Assembly: GCA_963784645.1 (NCBI GenBank)
Contig: CAWARY010000005.1
Coordinates: 702,240-766,239, forward strand
Source: JBBRVW01 sp963784645
GTDB lineage: Bacteria > Actinomycetota > Actinomycetes > JACCUZ01
Length of the DNA: 64,000 bases
Direction: 5' to 3'
Positions 27,526 through 35,715 of this stretch are shown here, in pieces. The translations under genes and the position numbers were made by a program. Position 1 is the stretch's first letter; every line of letters begins with the position of its first letter. A model generated the notes under the pieces. That model did no database searches, had not been told where the DNA came from, and saw only the letters and a program-made list of their open reading frames with translations.

Positions 27526-29865
27526 GTGAGCATGTCCGGGGTCGTGCCCAAGCGCGGCGTCAGCTGGGGCTTCGACCTGGTTGTCGTCACGACGGGACTG
27601 CTGCTCGCCGTCGGCGGGGTCGTCCAGCTGGCCGTTCATCTCGACGTCTTCTGGACCGTCGCGCTGCTCGTCGGGGTGCCCGCGGTCCTCGGAATGGCCC
27701 GGTTCCCGCTCGTGCTGGACCGGGCGTCCGGCGGTATCGAAGTCGGATTCGAGTCGGCCGTGCTGATCTTCCTGGCCTGTGTGCACGGCGGCGACGGTGC
27801 CCTCGGCATCTGGGCGGTCGGACAGCTCGTCTCGCAGGGGACCAGCGCCAAACGACGGGACGTCCGCGCGTTCAACGTCGGCATCAGCGTCACGGCCGGC
27901 TGGTGCGCTCTCCTGGTCATGCGCGGGGTCGGCGGGCTCGAGAGCCTGACACCGCGCGAGCTGGCGGCGGTCGCGCTGGGGTGCGCCACCTTCTTCGTCG
28001 CCGACTACCTGGTGTCAGCCGCGTCGATCGCGCTCGAGGAGGGCACGCCGGTCGCAGCCGAGCTGGCTCAGAGCACCGCACTGGCCGCGCTGGGAGTGTT
28101 CGTCGCCATCGACAGCCTGGGCTACCTCGCCGCCGTCGTCTGGCGGGAGCTGCCCCCGTTCGTCAGCGTGCTGCTCGCCGTGCCGATCTTCACCATCCTG
28201 GTGGCGACCCGCACCCTCTCGCGCGGGCGTGAGCACCGGCGACGGCTGTCGGCACTGTTCGACGCCGCGGCCGAGGCGCAGGTCGCCGAGACGCCCTCCG
28301 AGCTGGAGACGCTGCTGCGGGTCAACGCCCGGGCGGCGGTCGCCACCCGGCACGTCGAGCTCCGCGAAGGCGGCCCGCTCTCCAAGGAGATCGGTGCCAA
28401 GGTTCGCGCCGGCAGCCGGACGATGTGGCTCGTCGCTCCCGCCGTGAACCGCGCACGCGCCTCGGTCGATGCCGACCGCAAGGCTCTCGAGGCGCTGGCG
28501 ACCGTCGGCGAGGAGGCGTTCTCGCGGCTCGCGATGGCCACCGAGATGGGCCGGCTGGCCCGTCACGACGCGCTCACGTCGCTGCCCAACCGCACCCTGT
28601 TCCTCGACCGCGTCGAGCAGGCCGTGCACCGTGCCCAGCGCAGCGGCTCGGCCCTGGCGGTGCTGTTCCTCGACCTCGACGGGTTCAAGGGCGTCAACGA
28701 CCGGTTCGGGCACGCCGAGGGCGACGAGCTGCTCAAGGTCGTGGCGGCCCGGCTGGTCGGCTGCGTGCGCGCCGTCGACTCGGTGGCGCGGCTCGGCGGT
28801 GACGAGTTCGCGGTGCTGCTCGAGGGTGTCGAGGACGTCGCCGAGCTCGACATCCTGTGCCACCGCCTGCTCGCCGCGCTGCGCCGCGAGATCCGGGTGA
28901 TGGGCCACGAGGTCGTGGTCGGCGCGAGCATCGGGGTGGCCCTCGGCACCCCGGAGGACGACGCGCCCGGCCTGTTGCGCAACGCCGACATGGCGATGTA
29001 CCGGGCGAAGGCACAGGGCAAGAACCGGTTCTTCGTCTACCAGCCGTCGCTGCGCGAGGAGAACGTCCGGCGGCTCGAGCTCGTCGAGGCGCTGCGACGG
29101 GGCATCTCGCAGGACCTGGTCGTGCACTACCAGCCGATCGTCGACCTGGCCCGTGGGACCGTGCACGGCGTCGAGGCCCTGGTGCGCTGGCAACGCGGCG
29201 ACGTCCTGGTCGCGCCGGACGCGTTCATCACCGCCGCCGAGGAGAGCGGGCTCATCTCCGAGCTGGGTGAGCGGGTGCTGGCCAGGGTGCTCGAGGACGC
29301 GCCCGCCATCCGGGAGGCGGCCGGCGGTCCACTGTCCTTCGGGATCAACATGTCGGCCCACCAGCTGCGCGACCCCGAGTTCCTCGAGCTGGTCCGCGAC
29401 GCCGTCCTGCTGCTGGGCGACAGCACGCTCATGCTGGAGATGACGGAGACGGTGGTCGTCGCCGACGACTTCCAGACCGACCATGCGCTCCGGACGCTGC
29501 GTGCCATGGGCGCCGGGCTGGCCATCGACGACTTCGGCATCGGCTTCTCGTCCATCGGCTACCTCCAGCACCTGCCGGTCGACACGCTGAAGATCGACCG
29601 GAGCTTCACGCGCGACGTGGCGGTGAGCCCGCGGGCGGCGGCCCTGGTCGAGGCGATCCTGGTGATGGGCAGCGCCCTGGACCTGGCCGTGGTCGCCGAG
29701 GGGATCGAGCGGCCCGAGCAGGCCAGCCGGCTGCGCGCCGCCGGCTGCCACTACGGGCAGGGTTTCCTCTTCGGCCGCCCGCAGCCGCTGACGGAGGTGG
29801 TCCGGTCGTTGCGGACGGGCCTGCCGGTGCACGGTCTGGAGCGGGCCCGCGGCCCGGTGGCCTGA
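27526..29865 (+). CDS. Membrane GGDEF-EAL protein (cyclic-di-GMP synthase/phosphodiesterase)
   Basis: A 779-aa protein with an N-terminal membrane sensor of about six helices (residues 12-225), a GAF-like or linker region (about 235-345), a GGDEF domain and an EAL domain. The active loop ARLGGDEF is intact near 424 and is preceded by the inhibitory-site motif RAVD five residues before it. The EAL signature VHGVEALVRW (near 548), EMTET, IDDFGIGFSS and VVAEGIE keep the metal and catalytic residues. Both activities therefore look possible, with product inhibition of the cyclase. The GTG at 27526 is nine bases after AAAGGAGAG. A sigma-28-like promoter lies just upstream, which would fit a motility-linked switch. 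Confidence 0.92.
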   Translation: MSMSGVVPKRGVSWGFDLVVVTTGLLLAVGGVVQLAVHLDVFWTVALLVGVPAVLGMARFPLVLDRASGGIEVGFESAVLIFLACVHGGDGALGIWAVGQLVSQGTSAKRRDVRAFNVGISVTAGWCALLVMRGVGGLESLTPRELAAVALGCATFFVADYLVSAASIALEEGTPVAAELAQSTALAALGVFVAIDSLGYLAAVVWRELPPFVSVLLAVPIFTILVATRTLSRGREHRRRLSALFDAAAEAQVAETPSELETLLRVNARAAVATRHVELREGGPLSKEIGAKVRAGSRTMWLVAPAVNRARASVDADRKALEALATVGEEAFSRLAMATEMGRLARHDALTSLPNRTLFLDRVEQAVHRAQRSGSALAVLFLDLDGFKGVNDRFGHAEGDELLKVVAARLVGCVRAVDSVARLGGDEFAVLLEGVEDVAELDILCHRLLAALRREIRVMGHEVVVGASIGVALGTPEDDAPGLLRNADMAMYRAKAQGKNRFFVYQPSLREENVRRLELVEALRRGISQDLVVHYQPIVDLARGTVHGVEALVRWQRGDVLVAPDAFITAAEESGLISELGERVLARVLEDAPAIREAAGGPLSFGINMSAHQLRDPEFLELVRDAVLLLGDSTLMLEMTETVVVADDFQTDHALRTLRAMGAGLAIDDFGIGFSSIGYLQHLPVDTLKIDRSFTRDVAVSPRAAALVEAILVMGSALDLAVVAEGIERPEQASRLRAAGCHYGQGFLFGRPQPLTEVVRSLRTGLPVHGLERARGPVA

Positions 29866-29878
29866 TCCGGCCGGGGAC

Positions 29879-29895
29879 GCACCGGAATCCGGTGC
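29879..29895 (+). terminator. Short terminator hairpin after the GGDEF-EAL gene
   Basis: GCACCG-GAATC-CGGTGC forms a compact stem (extendable inward to GCACCGGA/TCCGGTGC) 13 bases past the stop codon. It has no T-run, as is common in high-GC actinobacteria. Confidence 0.55.
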
Positions 29896-29955
29896 GCCCG
29901 CCAGGTGCGACACGCCCTAGGTGTGGGGTAAGGGGGTTCTGGACTACCGTTGCTA

Positions 29956-29977
29956 CCTACGGTTCCGTAACCGTAGG
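29956..29977. promoter_or_regulatory. Palindromic operator upstream of the desaturase
   Basis: CCTACGGTT-CCGT-AACCGTAGG is a perfect 9-bp inverted repeat with a 4-bp centre, 45 bases before the desaturase start. The size and symmetry are those of TetR-family operators; TetR-type regulators of fatty-acid desaturation (DesT/FasR/FabR-like) are the natural candidates. No regulator gene is adjacent. Confidence 0.6.
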
Positions 29978-30022
29978 CCGGTACGCCCGAGCTCGTCCGC
30001 CGCTCACGCCCCGGAGGCCTCC

Positions 30023-31006
30023 TTGACCGTCGTCGGCGACCCCGCCACGCGCAGCTCCCACCTGACCGAGACCGACCTGCTCCGCGAGCTGGAGCCGGTC
30101 GTCGAGGAGAACCTCGAGCGGCACCTGAAGGTCGCCAAGGAGTGGATGCCGCACGAGTACGTGCCGTGGGGCGAGGGCCGCGACTTCGACGGCGTCCTCG
30201 GTGGCGAGGCGTGGGAGTCCGGCCAGTCGAAGATGTCCGACGTCGCCCGGACCAGCCTCATCGTCAACCTGCTCACCGAGGACAACCTCCCGAGCTACCA
30301 CCACGAGATCGCCACCGTGTTCGGTCGCGACGGTGCGTGGGGCACGTGGGTGCACCAGTGGACGGCCGAGGAAGGTCGCCACGGGATGGCGATCCGCGAC
30401 TACCTGCTCGTCACCCGCTCGGTCGACCCGGTCGCCCTGGAGCGGGCCCGGATGACCCACATGGGGGCCGGCTTCGAGTCGGCCAACCACGACGACCTGC
30501 TGCGGTCGCTGGCCTACGTCTCCTTCCAGGAGCTCGCCACCCGCATCTCCCACCGCAACACCGGCAAGATCACGCGGGACCCGGTCGCCGACCAGCTGCT
30601 GGCCCGCATCGCGCTGGACGAGAACCTCCACATGCTCTTCTACCGGAACCTGCTGGGCGCTGCGCTCGCGGCGTCGCCGAACCAGACGATGCGCTCCATC
30701 ACGCAGGTCGTGAAGAGCTTCGAGATGCCCGGCAGCAGCATCGAGGATTTCACCCGCAAGTCCGTGCAGATCGCGCTGTCCGGCATCTACGACCTGCGGA
30801 TCCACCGCGACGACGTGCTCGGTCCCGTCCTGCGCCAGTGGGGGGTCTTCGATCTCGAGGGCCTCGACGAGGAGGGCGAGACCGCCCGCGAGGAGCTGGC
30901 CGAGTTCCTCGACGGTCTCGACGCGGCGGCCTCCCGCTTCGAGGAGAAGCGCGACGCCCACCACGCGAAGCTGCGCGCCCGGGGGCACGAGCCCGAGGTC
31001 GTCTGA
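30023..31006 (+). CDS. Acyl-ACP desaturase (soluble diiron, DesA type)
   Basis: A 327-aa member of the soluble stearoyl-ACP desaturase family, which introduces a cis double bond into acyl-ACP and so tunes membrane fluidity. Diiron ligands appear as Glu in LTEDNLPSYHHEI, the ExxH of WTAEEGRHGM, Glu in FQELATRISH and the ExxH of ALDENLHML, the usual four-helix arrangement. The TTG at 30023 is chosen because GGAGG lies six bases upstream and no ATG fits; the longer open frame upstream runs through the palindromic operator and is unlikely to be translated. It stands alone, convergent with the Rieske gene. Confidence 0.9.
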   Translation: MTVVGDPATRSSHLTETDLLRELEPVVEENLERHLKVAKEWMPHEYVPWGEGRDFDGVLGGEAWESGQSKMSDVARTSLIVNLLTEDNLPSYHHEIATVFGRDGAWGTWVHQWTAEEGRHGMAIRDYLLVTRSVDPVALERARMTHMGAGFESANHDDLLRSLAYVSFQELATRISHRNTGKITRDPVADQLLARIALDENLHMLFYRNLLGAALAASPNQTMRSITQVVKSFEMPGSSIEDFTRKSVQIALSGIYDLRIHRDDVLGPVLRQWGVFDLEGLDEEGETAREELAEFLDGLDAAASRFEEKRDAHHAKLRARGHEPEVV

Positions 31007-31032
31007 GCCGCGGGTCCGGGAGCAGGCGGCGG

Positions 31033-31908
31033 TCAGCCCGCGCCGGGCAGCAGCACCCGCACCCACCCGTCCTGCACCTGGACCTCGAAGGACGCCAGCG
31101 GAGCGGTGGCCGGCCCGTGCCGCACCGCCCCGTCGGCGATCCGGAACTCACTGCCGTGCCACGGGCACACGACGCACGTGGCGTCGGCGCTGAGCCCGCC
31201 CTCGTGCAGCGGCCCGGACAGATGGGTGCAGCGGTCGGACAGGACGGCCACCTCGTCACCGCGCCGCAGGACGAGCACGGGGACGTCGTCGGTGCCGCCG
31301 GCGAGCACCCGCCGTTGCGGCTCGCCCTCGGGCAGGTTGTCGAGCAGGCACAGGTCCTGCCAGCCCGGCCGGACGAGGTGCGGCACGTCCTCGCCGTGGT
31401 TCGCGCCGGCGGCCTGCCGGAACGACAGGTGCCCGCCCAGGTAGCCACCGACGCCGAGGGCGGTGAGGCCGGCCCAGCCGAGGGCCCGGCCCGCCGCGGG
31501 GCGGCTGGTGAGCCGGCTGACGAGCGACGCGGCGTACAGCGCGACCCCGGTGACGTTGGCGGCCGCATGCACCAGGCCGACCCGCTTCTGCTGCTCGTGC
31601 AGCTCGGACCAGTCGGCCCAGCCCGTCGCCAGCGACGGTGCGACGCTCGCCAGCCCGACGCCCACCAGAGCGGTCGGTGCGGCCTCGTCACCCCCGGGGA
31701 GGGCGTCCAGCACCGAGGCCGACACGAAGGACCCCAGCGACACCTGGACCGCTGTCGGGTGGACGGGGTGGCCCAGCCACACCCCGTGCAGCAGGTCGCG
31801 CGCGACCCGGGGCCGGAGGACGGACCGGACCACCCGCTCGACCGGGGCGACGACCCGGTCGAGACCGTGGGCCGACTCGAGACGGGCGAGGACGTCGATG
31901 CTCTGCAT
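31033..31908 (-). CDS. Rieske [2Fe-2S] protein with N-terminal membrane domain
   Basis: A 291-aa protein. Residues about 35-165 form a four-helix membrane domain of the DUF2231 type (LLHGVWLGHPVHPTAVQVSLG, then VGLVHAAANVTGVALYAAS and LGWAGLTALGVGGYLGGHLSF). Residues 180-290 form a Rieske domain with DRCTHLSGPLHEGG (Cys227, His229) and CVVCPWHGSEF, supplying the two Cys and two His ligands. It lacks the disulfide Cys pair of cytochrome bc-type Rieske proteins, so it is of the ferredoxin/dioxygenase kind. The fusion suggests electron transfer near the membrane, with the conserved HP-HP region as a possible heme or quinone contact. Partner unknown. Confidence 0.85.
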   Translation of the reverse strand: MQSIDVLARLESAHGLDRVVAPVERVVRSVLRPRVARDLLHGVWLGHPVHPTAVQVSLGSFVSASVLDALPGGDEAAPTALVGVGLASVAPSLATGWADWSELHEQQKRVGLVHAAANVTGVALYAASLVSRLTSRPAAGRALGWAGLTALGVGGYLGGHLSFRQAAGANHGEDVPHLVRPGWQDLCLLDNLPEGEPQRRVLAGGTDDVPVLVLRRGDEVAVLSDRCTHLSGPLHEGGLSADATCVVCPWHGSEFRIADGAVRHGPATAPLASFEVQVQDGWVRVLLPGAG

Positions 31909-31965
31909 GGCGGCATCTTGGCCACTCCGGCGCGGCGGAAACTGCCCAGCACCGGCCGCGAGGGA

Positions 31966-33759
31966 TCAGCCCTTGGCCTCCGACCACCGCCGCACCACGG
32001 CGACGTCGGCGACGAACCGCACCCCGCTGCCGGCGGCCCACCTCGCGGCAGTGGTGTCGAGCACCCGGTGCAGCGCGGCCACCACCTCGGGTGCGTCGTC
32101 CGTCCGCACCTGCACCAGCAGCTCGTCGTGCAGGCAGAGCACGACCTCGGCGCCGGCCGGGAGACCGCCCCGCACCGACACCGCCCACATCTTGAACAGC
32201 TCGGCCGCCGCGCCCTGGACCACCGCGTTGCGCGCGAACCGCCCGCGACCCGCTGTGGCTCCTGCGTCGGCGGTGTCGGCCAGCTGCCACATCGGGACCC
32301 GGCGGCCGCCGTACGTCCGGACGTCGACGCCGGCCGCACCCGACTCGTGCGCGGCGCGCAGGTAGGACATCGCGACCGGGTAGGCGCGCTCCAGGCCGCG
32401 CAGGGCCTCACCCGCAGCGCCGCTGGTCTGGCCGTACATCGCGGCGAGGACGGCCACCTTGGCGACCGGCCGCTCGACGCCGAGCCGGGCGGCGACCGGG
32501 GCGTAGAGGTCGTCGTCCCCGGTCGCCCGCGCCAACGCGTCGTCGCCGGACACCGCGGCGAGCACCCGCGGCTCGACCTGGCCGAGGTCGGCGCGCACGA
32601 GCAGGTGCCCGGGCTCCGCCGCCACCGCGGGGCGGAGCTCGGCCGGCATGTTGTGCAGGCCGGCCGACGCCGTCATCCGGCCGGCCGCGCCGTCGCACCC
32701 GGTCCACACGCCCCGTAGTCGCCCGTCGGGGCCCAGGTCGCGGTCCAGCCAGCCGTAGCCGTACGTCGTCGCGATCCGCTCGGCCTTGCGCCACTCGAGC
32801 AGTGCGGCGACCACCGGATGAGTGCCGCGGAACGGCTCCATCCGCCACGACCGGGTGTCGGGCACGTCGATGCCCACCCGGCCCAGCAGCAGGCGGACCT
32901 GGGCGGGGTTGCGCAGGTCGACGTCGTCTGCGCCGGGGACCAGCCCGCGCACGGCGTCGTCCCGGCCGGCGCGGGTGGTGACGGCGTCGGCGGCGTCCGC
33001 GGGCCGGGCGCCGACCCGTTCCTGGACCAGCTGCTCCGCCGCGGCCCGGTCCAGCGGCAGCCCGCGCAGGCCCAGCTCGACCGCCAGCAGCTCGGCCGCC
33101 GACTCCGACCAGGTCGTGAGCAGGGCGAGGCGCGGGGTCTCGGCTCGGCGCCGGGCGTCGGGCAGGTCGCCCAGGGCCTGCTCGTGCCGCGCCCGCACCT
33201 GGAGGGCGGCCGCTGCCCAGCGCGCCGCCGCCGGCAGCGAGGGCGGACCGAACTGGGCCCAGTCGGGGCGCAGGTAGCCGTCGGGCCGGATCGGTTCGGT
33301 CGGGTCGGACGGGTCGCCGGTGTCGGGACCGCCGGCGAGCAGGTCCAGCTGGCCGGTGCGCGGCCGGCCGGCGGGGTCGAGCCCGTGCGCCGCGGCCCAG
33401 ACCACCGCAGGGTCGTCGGAGGTGCCGCCGTTCAGCAGCCGGTGGCTGGCGCCCACGTCCCAGGTCGACGGCACCCACGGCGCCGGACCGGTGCCGGGCG
33501 AGCGGAGCAGCGGGGCGGCGTCGCGGGCCGACCACCAGACCAGCCGGGGCCGCAGGTCGGCCACGACGGCACGGAGGCCGGCCGTCGTCTCCTCCGGCGT
33601 GCCCGCGCAGACCAGCAGCGTCCCCTCGGTCGCCAGCCCCACGCCGGACGGCGACCAGGACACGGCGAGGTGGTCGCCGGCGCCGAGACCGGTCGCGCCC
33701 AGGGCCGCCGCCAGGACGGCCGGTGCCACCTCGGCGAGGGGGCTGACGGCGGGGGACAC
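31966..33759 (-). CDS. Stand-alone PolA-like DNA polymerase (bifunctional exonuclease/polymerase family)
   Basis: A 597-aa family A polymerase lacking the 5' nuclease. The N-terminal half is poorly conserved, with a degenerate 3'-5' exonuclease-like part. The polymerase half has AKVAVLAAMYGQTSGAAGEAL (fingers) and the motif A Asp in VRADLGQVEPRVLAAVSGDD, where PolA has DYSQIELR. It also has RFARNAVVQGAAAELFKMW and the motif C sequence LCLHDELLVQV. Catalytic Asp residues of motifs A and C are kept. Actinobacteria commonly carry such a second polymerase beside true PolA (here at 46352-49063). The GTG at 33759 is chosen; further upstream the frame has no family-like sequence. The cellular role is not established. 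Confidence 0.85.
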   Translation of the reverse strand: MSPAVSPLAEVAPAVLAAALGATGLGAGDHLAVSWSPSGVGLATEGTLLVCAGTPEETTAGLRAVVADLRPRLVWWSARDAAPLLRSPGTGPAPWVPSTWDVGASHRLLNGGTSDDPAVVWAAAHGLDPAGRPRTGQLDLLAGGPDTGDPSDPTEPIRPDGYLRPDWAQFGPPSLPAAARWAAAALQVRARHEQALGDLPDARRRAETPRLALLTTWSESAAELLAVELGLRGLPLDRAAAEQLVQERVGARPADAADAVTTRAGRDDAVRGLVPGADDVDLRNPAQVRLLLGRVGIDVPDTRSWRMEPFRGTHPVVAALLEWRKAERIATTYGYGWLDRDLGPDGRLRGVWTGCDGAAGRMTASAGLHNMPAELRPAVAAEPGHLLVRADLGQVEPRVLAAVSGDDALARATGDDDLYAPVAARLGVERPVAKVAVLAAMYGQTSGAAGEALRGLERAYPVAMSYLRAAHESGAAGVDVRTYGGRRVPMWQLADTADAGATAGRGRFARNAVVQGAAAELFKMWAVSVRGGLPAGAEVVLCLHDELLVQVRTDDAPEVVAALHRVLDTTAARWAAGSGVRFVADVAVVRRWSEAKG

Positions 33760-33868
33760 GGGCCCATGGTGCCGGTCGCGGCCGACGCGCCGGTCCCCGC
33801 TCCCGGCGAGCAGCGCCGCTAAGGTCGGACCCGCATCCGCACCACGACCGGCGTACGGGGGAGCACCC

Positions 33869-34045
33869 ATGACCGACAGCAGCACGGCCGAGCCGCCCGA
33901 CGAGGTCGACCCGCGGGTCGCCGAGCTGGTCGTGGCGATCCGGGACCGCTTCGGGCTCCGCGGGCTCCGGGGCGCCCGGTGGATGATCGCGCAGGAGATC
34001 GCGATCGCCGAGGAGGCGATGGCGCAGCTGCCCGCCGGGGAGTAG
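33869..34045 (+). CDS. Small conserved acidic/helical protein
   Basis: A 58-aa protein beginning MTDSSTAEPPDEVDP, then an amphipathic helix pair (RVAELVVAIRDRFGLRGLRG and ARWMIAQEIAIAEEAMAQL). A GGGGGAG ribosome site lies eight bases before the ATG. The helical part recalls small actinobacterial proteins of unknown role; no signal peptide or metal site is visible. Its stop abuts the convergent arfB stop (34045/34046). The strong ribosome site and clean reading support a real gene. Confidence 0.65.
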   Translation: MTDSSTAEPPDEVDPRVAELVVAIRDRFGLRGLRGARWMIAQEIAIAEEAMAQLPAGE

Positions 34046-34477
34046 TCACTCCTCGCCGCGGCGCAGGCGCTTCGTCGCACCGCGTCGCTTCTTCGCCGCG
34101 ATCCGCCTTTCCTGCGACGCCCGGCTGGGCCTCGTCGCACGGCGCGACCTCGGCGGGGGAGCCGTCGCCTCGCGGAGCAGGGCGGCCAGCCGCGCGCGGG
34201 CCGCTCGCCGGTTCTGCAGCTGCGACCGGTGCTCGGCGGCGGACACCGTGAGCACGCCGTCGACCAGGCGGTCGGCCAGCGCCGTCAGGGCCCGCTCCCG
34301 CAGGACCGGTCCCAGCGCCCCGGTCGTCGAGACGTCCAGCGAGAGCTCGACCCGGCTGTCCGTGGTGTTGACCGACTGGCCGCCCGGCCCGGACGAGCGG
34401 GAGAAGCGCCAGCGCAGCTCCCGCGCCGGCACCACCACCGCGCCGCGTACCGGCAGGTCCTCGCTCACGGCGGCCAT
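34046..34477 (-). CDS. arfB: Alternative ribosome-rescue factor ArfB (peptidyl-tRNA hydrolase)
   Basis: A 143-aa release-factor-like protein that frees ribosomes stalled on mRNA lacking a stop codon. The catalytic GGQ loop is SRSSGPGGQSVNTTDSRVEL. The C-terminal tail is highly basic (KKRRGATKRLRRGEE), as in ArfB/YaeJ, where it enters the mRNA channel. The decoding domain of true release factors is absent, which separates it from PrfA/PrfB. ATG at 34477; a GTG three codons later is also possible. It is convergent with the small gene at 33869 and divergent from the rpf riboswitch region. Confidence 0.9.
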   Translation of the reverse strand: MAAVSEDLPVRGAVVVPARELRWRFSRSSGPGGQSVNTTDSRVELSLDVSTTGALGPVLRERALTALADRLVDGVLTVSAAEHRSQLQNRRAARARLAALLREATAPPPRSRRATRPSRASQERRIAAKKRRGATKRLRRGEE

Positions 34478-34621
34478 CCTGCCGCGCCGCGGGGCGGCCG
34501 CGCCCGGTGACGGGCCGGTGACCGGCCGGTGACCACGCTGGGCCGAACGGGTGACGGCTCGTTTGCAGGATCGTTATACGCCCCTCTACCCTGTGCCGAC
34601 CGCGCACCGCGCGGTCCCTTG

Positions 34622-34803
34622 GACGGCTCGCCGAGTCCTGCCCGGCCGTCCGGGGCACGCTGAAGACGCAGCGGGCAGGAGTGGGGGACCCACGTTCGGG
34701 CCCCGTGACCGCACCCTGGTCACGGAGTCCTCGGGGTGAAGCCGTGGAGACACGGCCGGGCAATCTCTCTCGCCCGAACCCGACAGCTCACCTCGCAGGC
34801 GGC
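34622..34803 (+). ncRNA. Cyclic-di-AMP riboswitch (ydaO-yuaA class)
   Basis: The leader of the Rpf-like gene contains the conserved blocks of the ydaO class in order: GCTCGCCGAGTCCTGCC (from 34626), GCAGGAGTGGGGGACCCAC (from 34675), TCCTCGGGGTGAAGCCG (from 34728), and CCGAACCCGACAGCTCACC followed by TCGCAGGC ending at 34800. In actinobacteria this class sits before cell-wall lytic genes such as rpf and nlpC/p60 and usually turns them off when c-di-AMP is high. Immediately after it, CTCGC (34792-34796) can pair with GCGAG (34802-34806), which overlaps the ribosome site GAGAGGG. Confidence 0.9.
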
Positions 34804-34818
34804 GAGAGGGACCGACGT

Positions 34819-35646
34819 ATGGCGCAGCCGCGCACCCGGTCGACCGCGTCCGCGCGAGGTCGGCACCGCAAGCCCAGCAACCATGCCCGCACCCTCGGCA
34901 TGGCGACCGCCCCGCTCGTCGCGGCGATCCCGATGGTCGCGATCTCGGCGACGCCGTCCGTCGCTGCCAGCAGCGCCTGGGACCGCCTCGCCGGTTGCGA
35001 GAGCGGCGGCAACTGGGGCATCAACACCGGCAACGGCTACTACGGCGGCCTGCAGTTCGCCGACGGCACCTGGGACGGCAACGGCGGCGGCAAGTACGCC
35101 TCCCGCGCGGACCTGGCCAGCCGGGCCGAGCAGATCGTCATCGCCGCCAAGGTCCTCGACGGCCGCGGCTGGTCGCCCTGGCCGGCCTGCAGCAGCCGCC
35201 TCGGCCTCGGCTCCGACGAGCGTCGCGAGGCGCTGGCCACCGCCGCCGACCTCAAGGCCCGGCTGAGCGGCGACCCGACCGGCTCGCAGGACAACGGCGA
35301 CGCCACCGCGGCGTCGGCGGACAAGTCCTCGGCGGCCAAGACCTCCGCGGACAGGACCTCGTCGGACAAGTCGTCGGCGGACACGTCCTCCGCGGACAAG
35401 ACCTCCGCCGAGCAGCGGGCCTCGGACAACCGCGGCGTCCAGACCGAGCGGGCGACCCGGGGCAAGCACCGCAAGGCCCCGACCGCCGGCGGCAGCTACG
35501 TCGTGCGCAGCGGCGACACCCTCTCGGGGATCGCGCGCCAGCGCGACGTGCCCGGTGGGTGGCAGAACCTGTACCGCATGAACAAGCGGACGATCGGCTC
35601 GAACCCCGGCCTGATCCACCCCGGTCAGCGCCTCCAGCTCGGCTGA
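34819..35646 (+). CDS. Resuscitation-promoting factor-like transglycosylase with LysM domain
   Basis: A 275-aa exported protein that cleaves peptidoglycan to promote regrowth. Order: a long Arg-rich signal region (1-50, ending SVAASSAWD), the Rpf lysozyme-like domain (about 51-130) with catalytic Glu61 in AGCESGGNWGIN plus GYYGGLQF, and a linker (about 150-200) made of near-repeats of S-A-D-K-(T/S)-S. It ends in one LysM domain (about 225-274, YVVRSGDTLSGIARQ ... NPGLIHPGQRLQL) for binding glycan. The ATG at 34819 follows GAGAGGG. It is controlled by the c-di-AMP riboswitch immediately upstream, which links wall remodelling to that second messenger, and is followed by a strong terminator. Confidence 0.93.
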   Translation: MAQPRTRSTASARGRHRKPSNHARTLGMATAPLVAAIPMVAISATPSVAASSAWDRLAGCESGGNWGINTGNGYYGGLQFADGTWDGNGGGKYASRADLASRAEQIVIAAKVLDGRGWSPWPACSSRLGLGSDERREALATAADLKARLSGDPTGSQDNGDATAASADKSSAAKTSADRTSSDKSSADTSSADKTSAEQRASDNRGVQTERATRGKHRKAPTAGGSYVVRSGDTLSGIARQRDVPGGWQNLYRMNKRTIGSNPGLIHPGQRLQLG

Positions 35647-35659
35647 GCTCCCGCCGCAC

Positions 35660-35701
35660 CACGAAGGCCCCGCCGCCCGTCAGGGACGCGGGGCCTTCGT
35701 G
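35660..35701 (+). terminator. Terminator after the Rpf-like gene
   Basis: CACGAAGGCCCCG (35660-35672) pairs perfectly with CGGGGCCTTCGTG (35689-35701), 14 bases past the stop codon. The 13-bp GC-rich stem should work in either direction. Confidence 0.85.
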
Positions 35702-35715
35702 CGTCCGCTGCCGGG

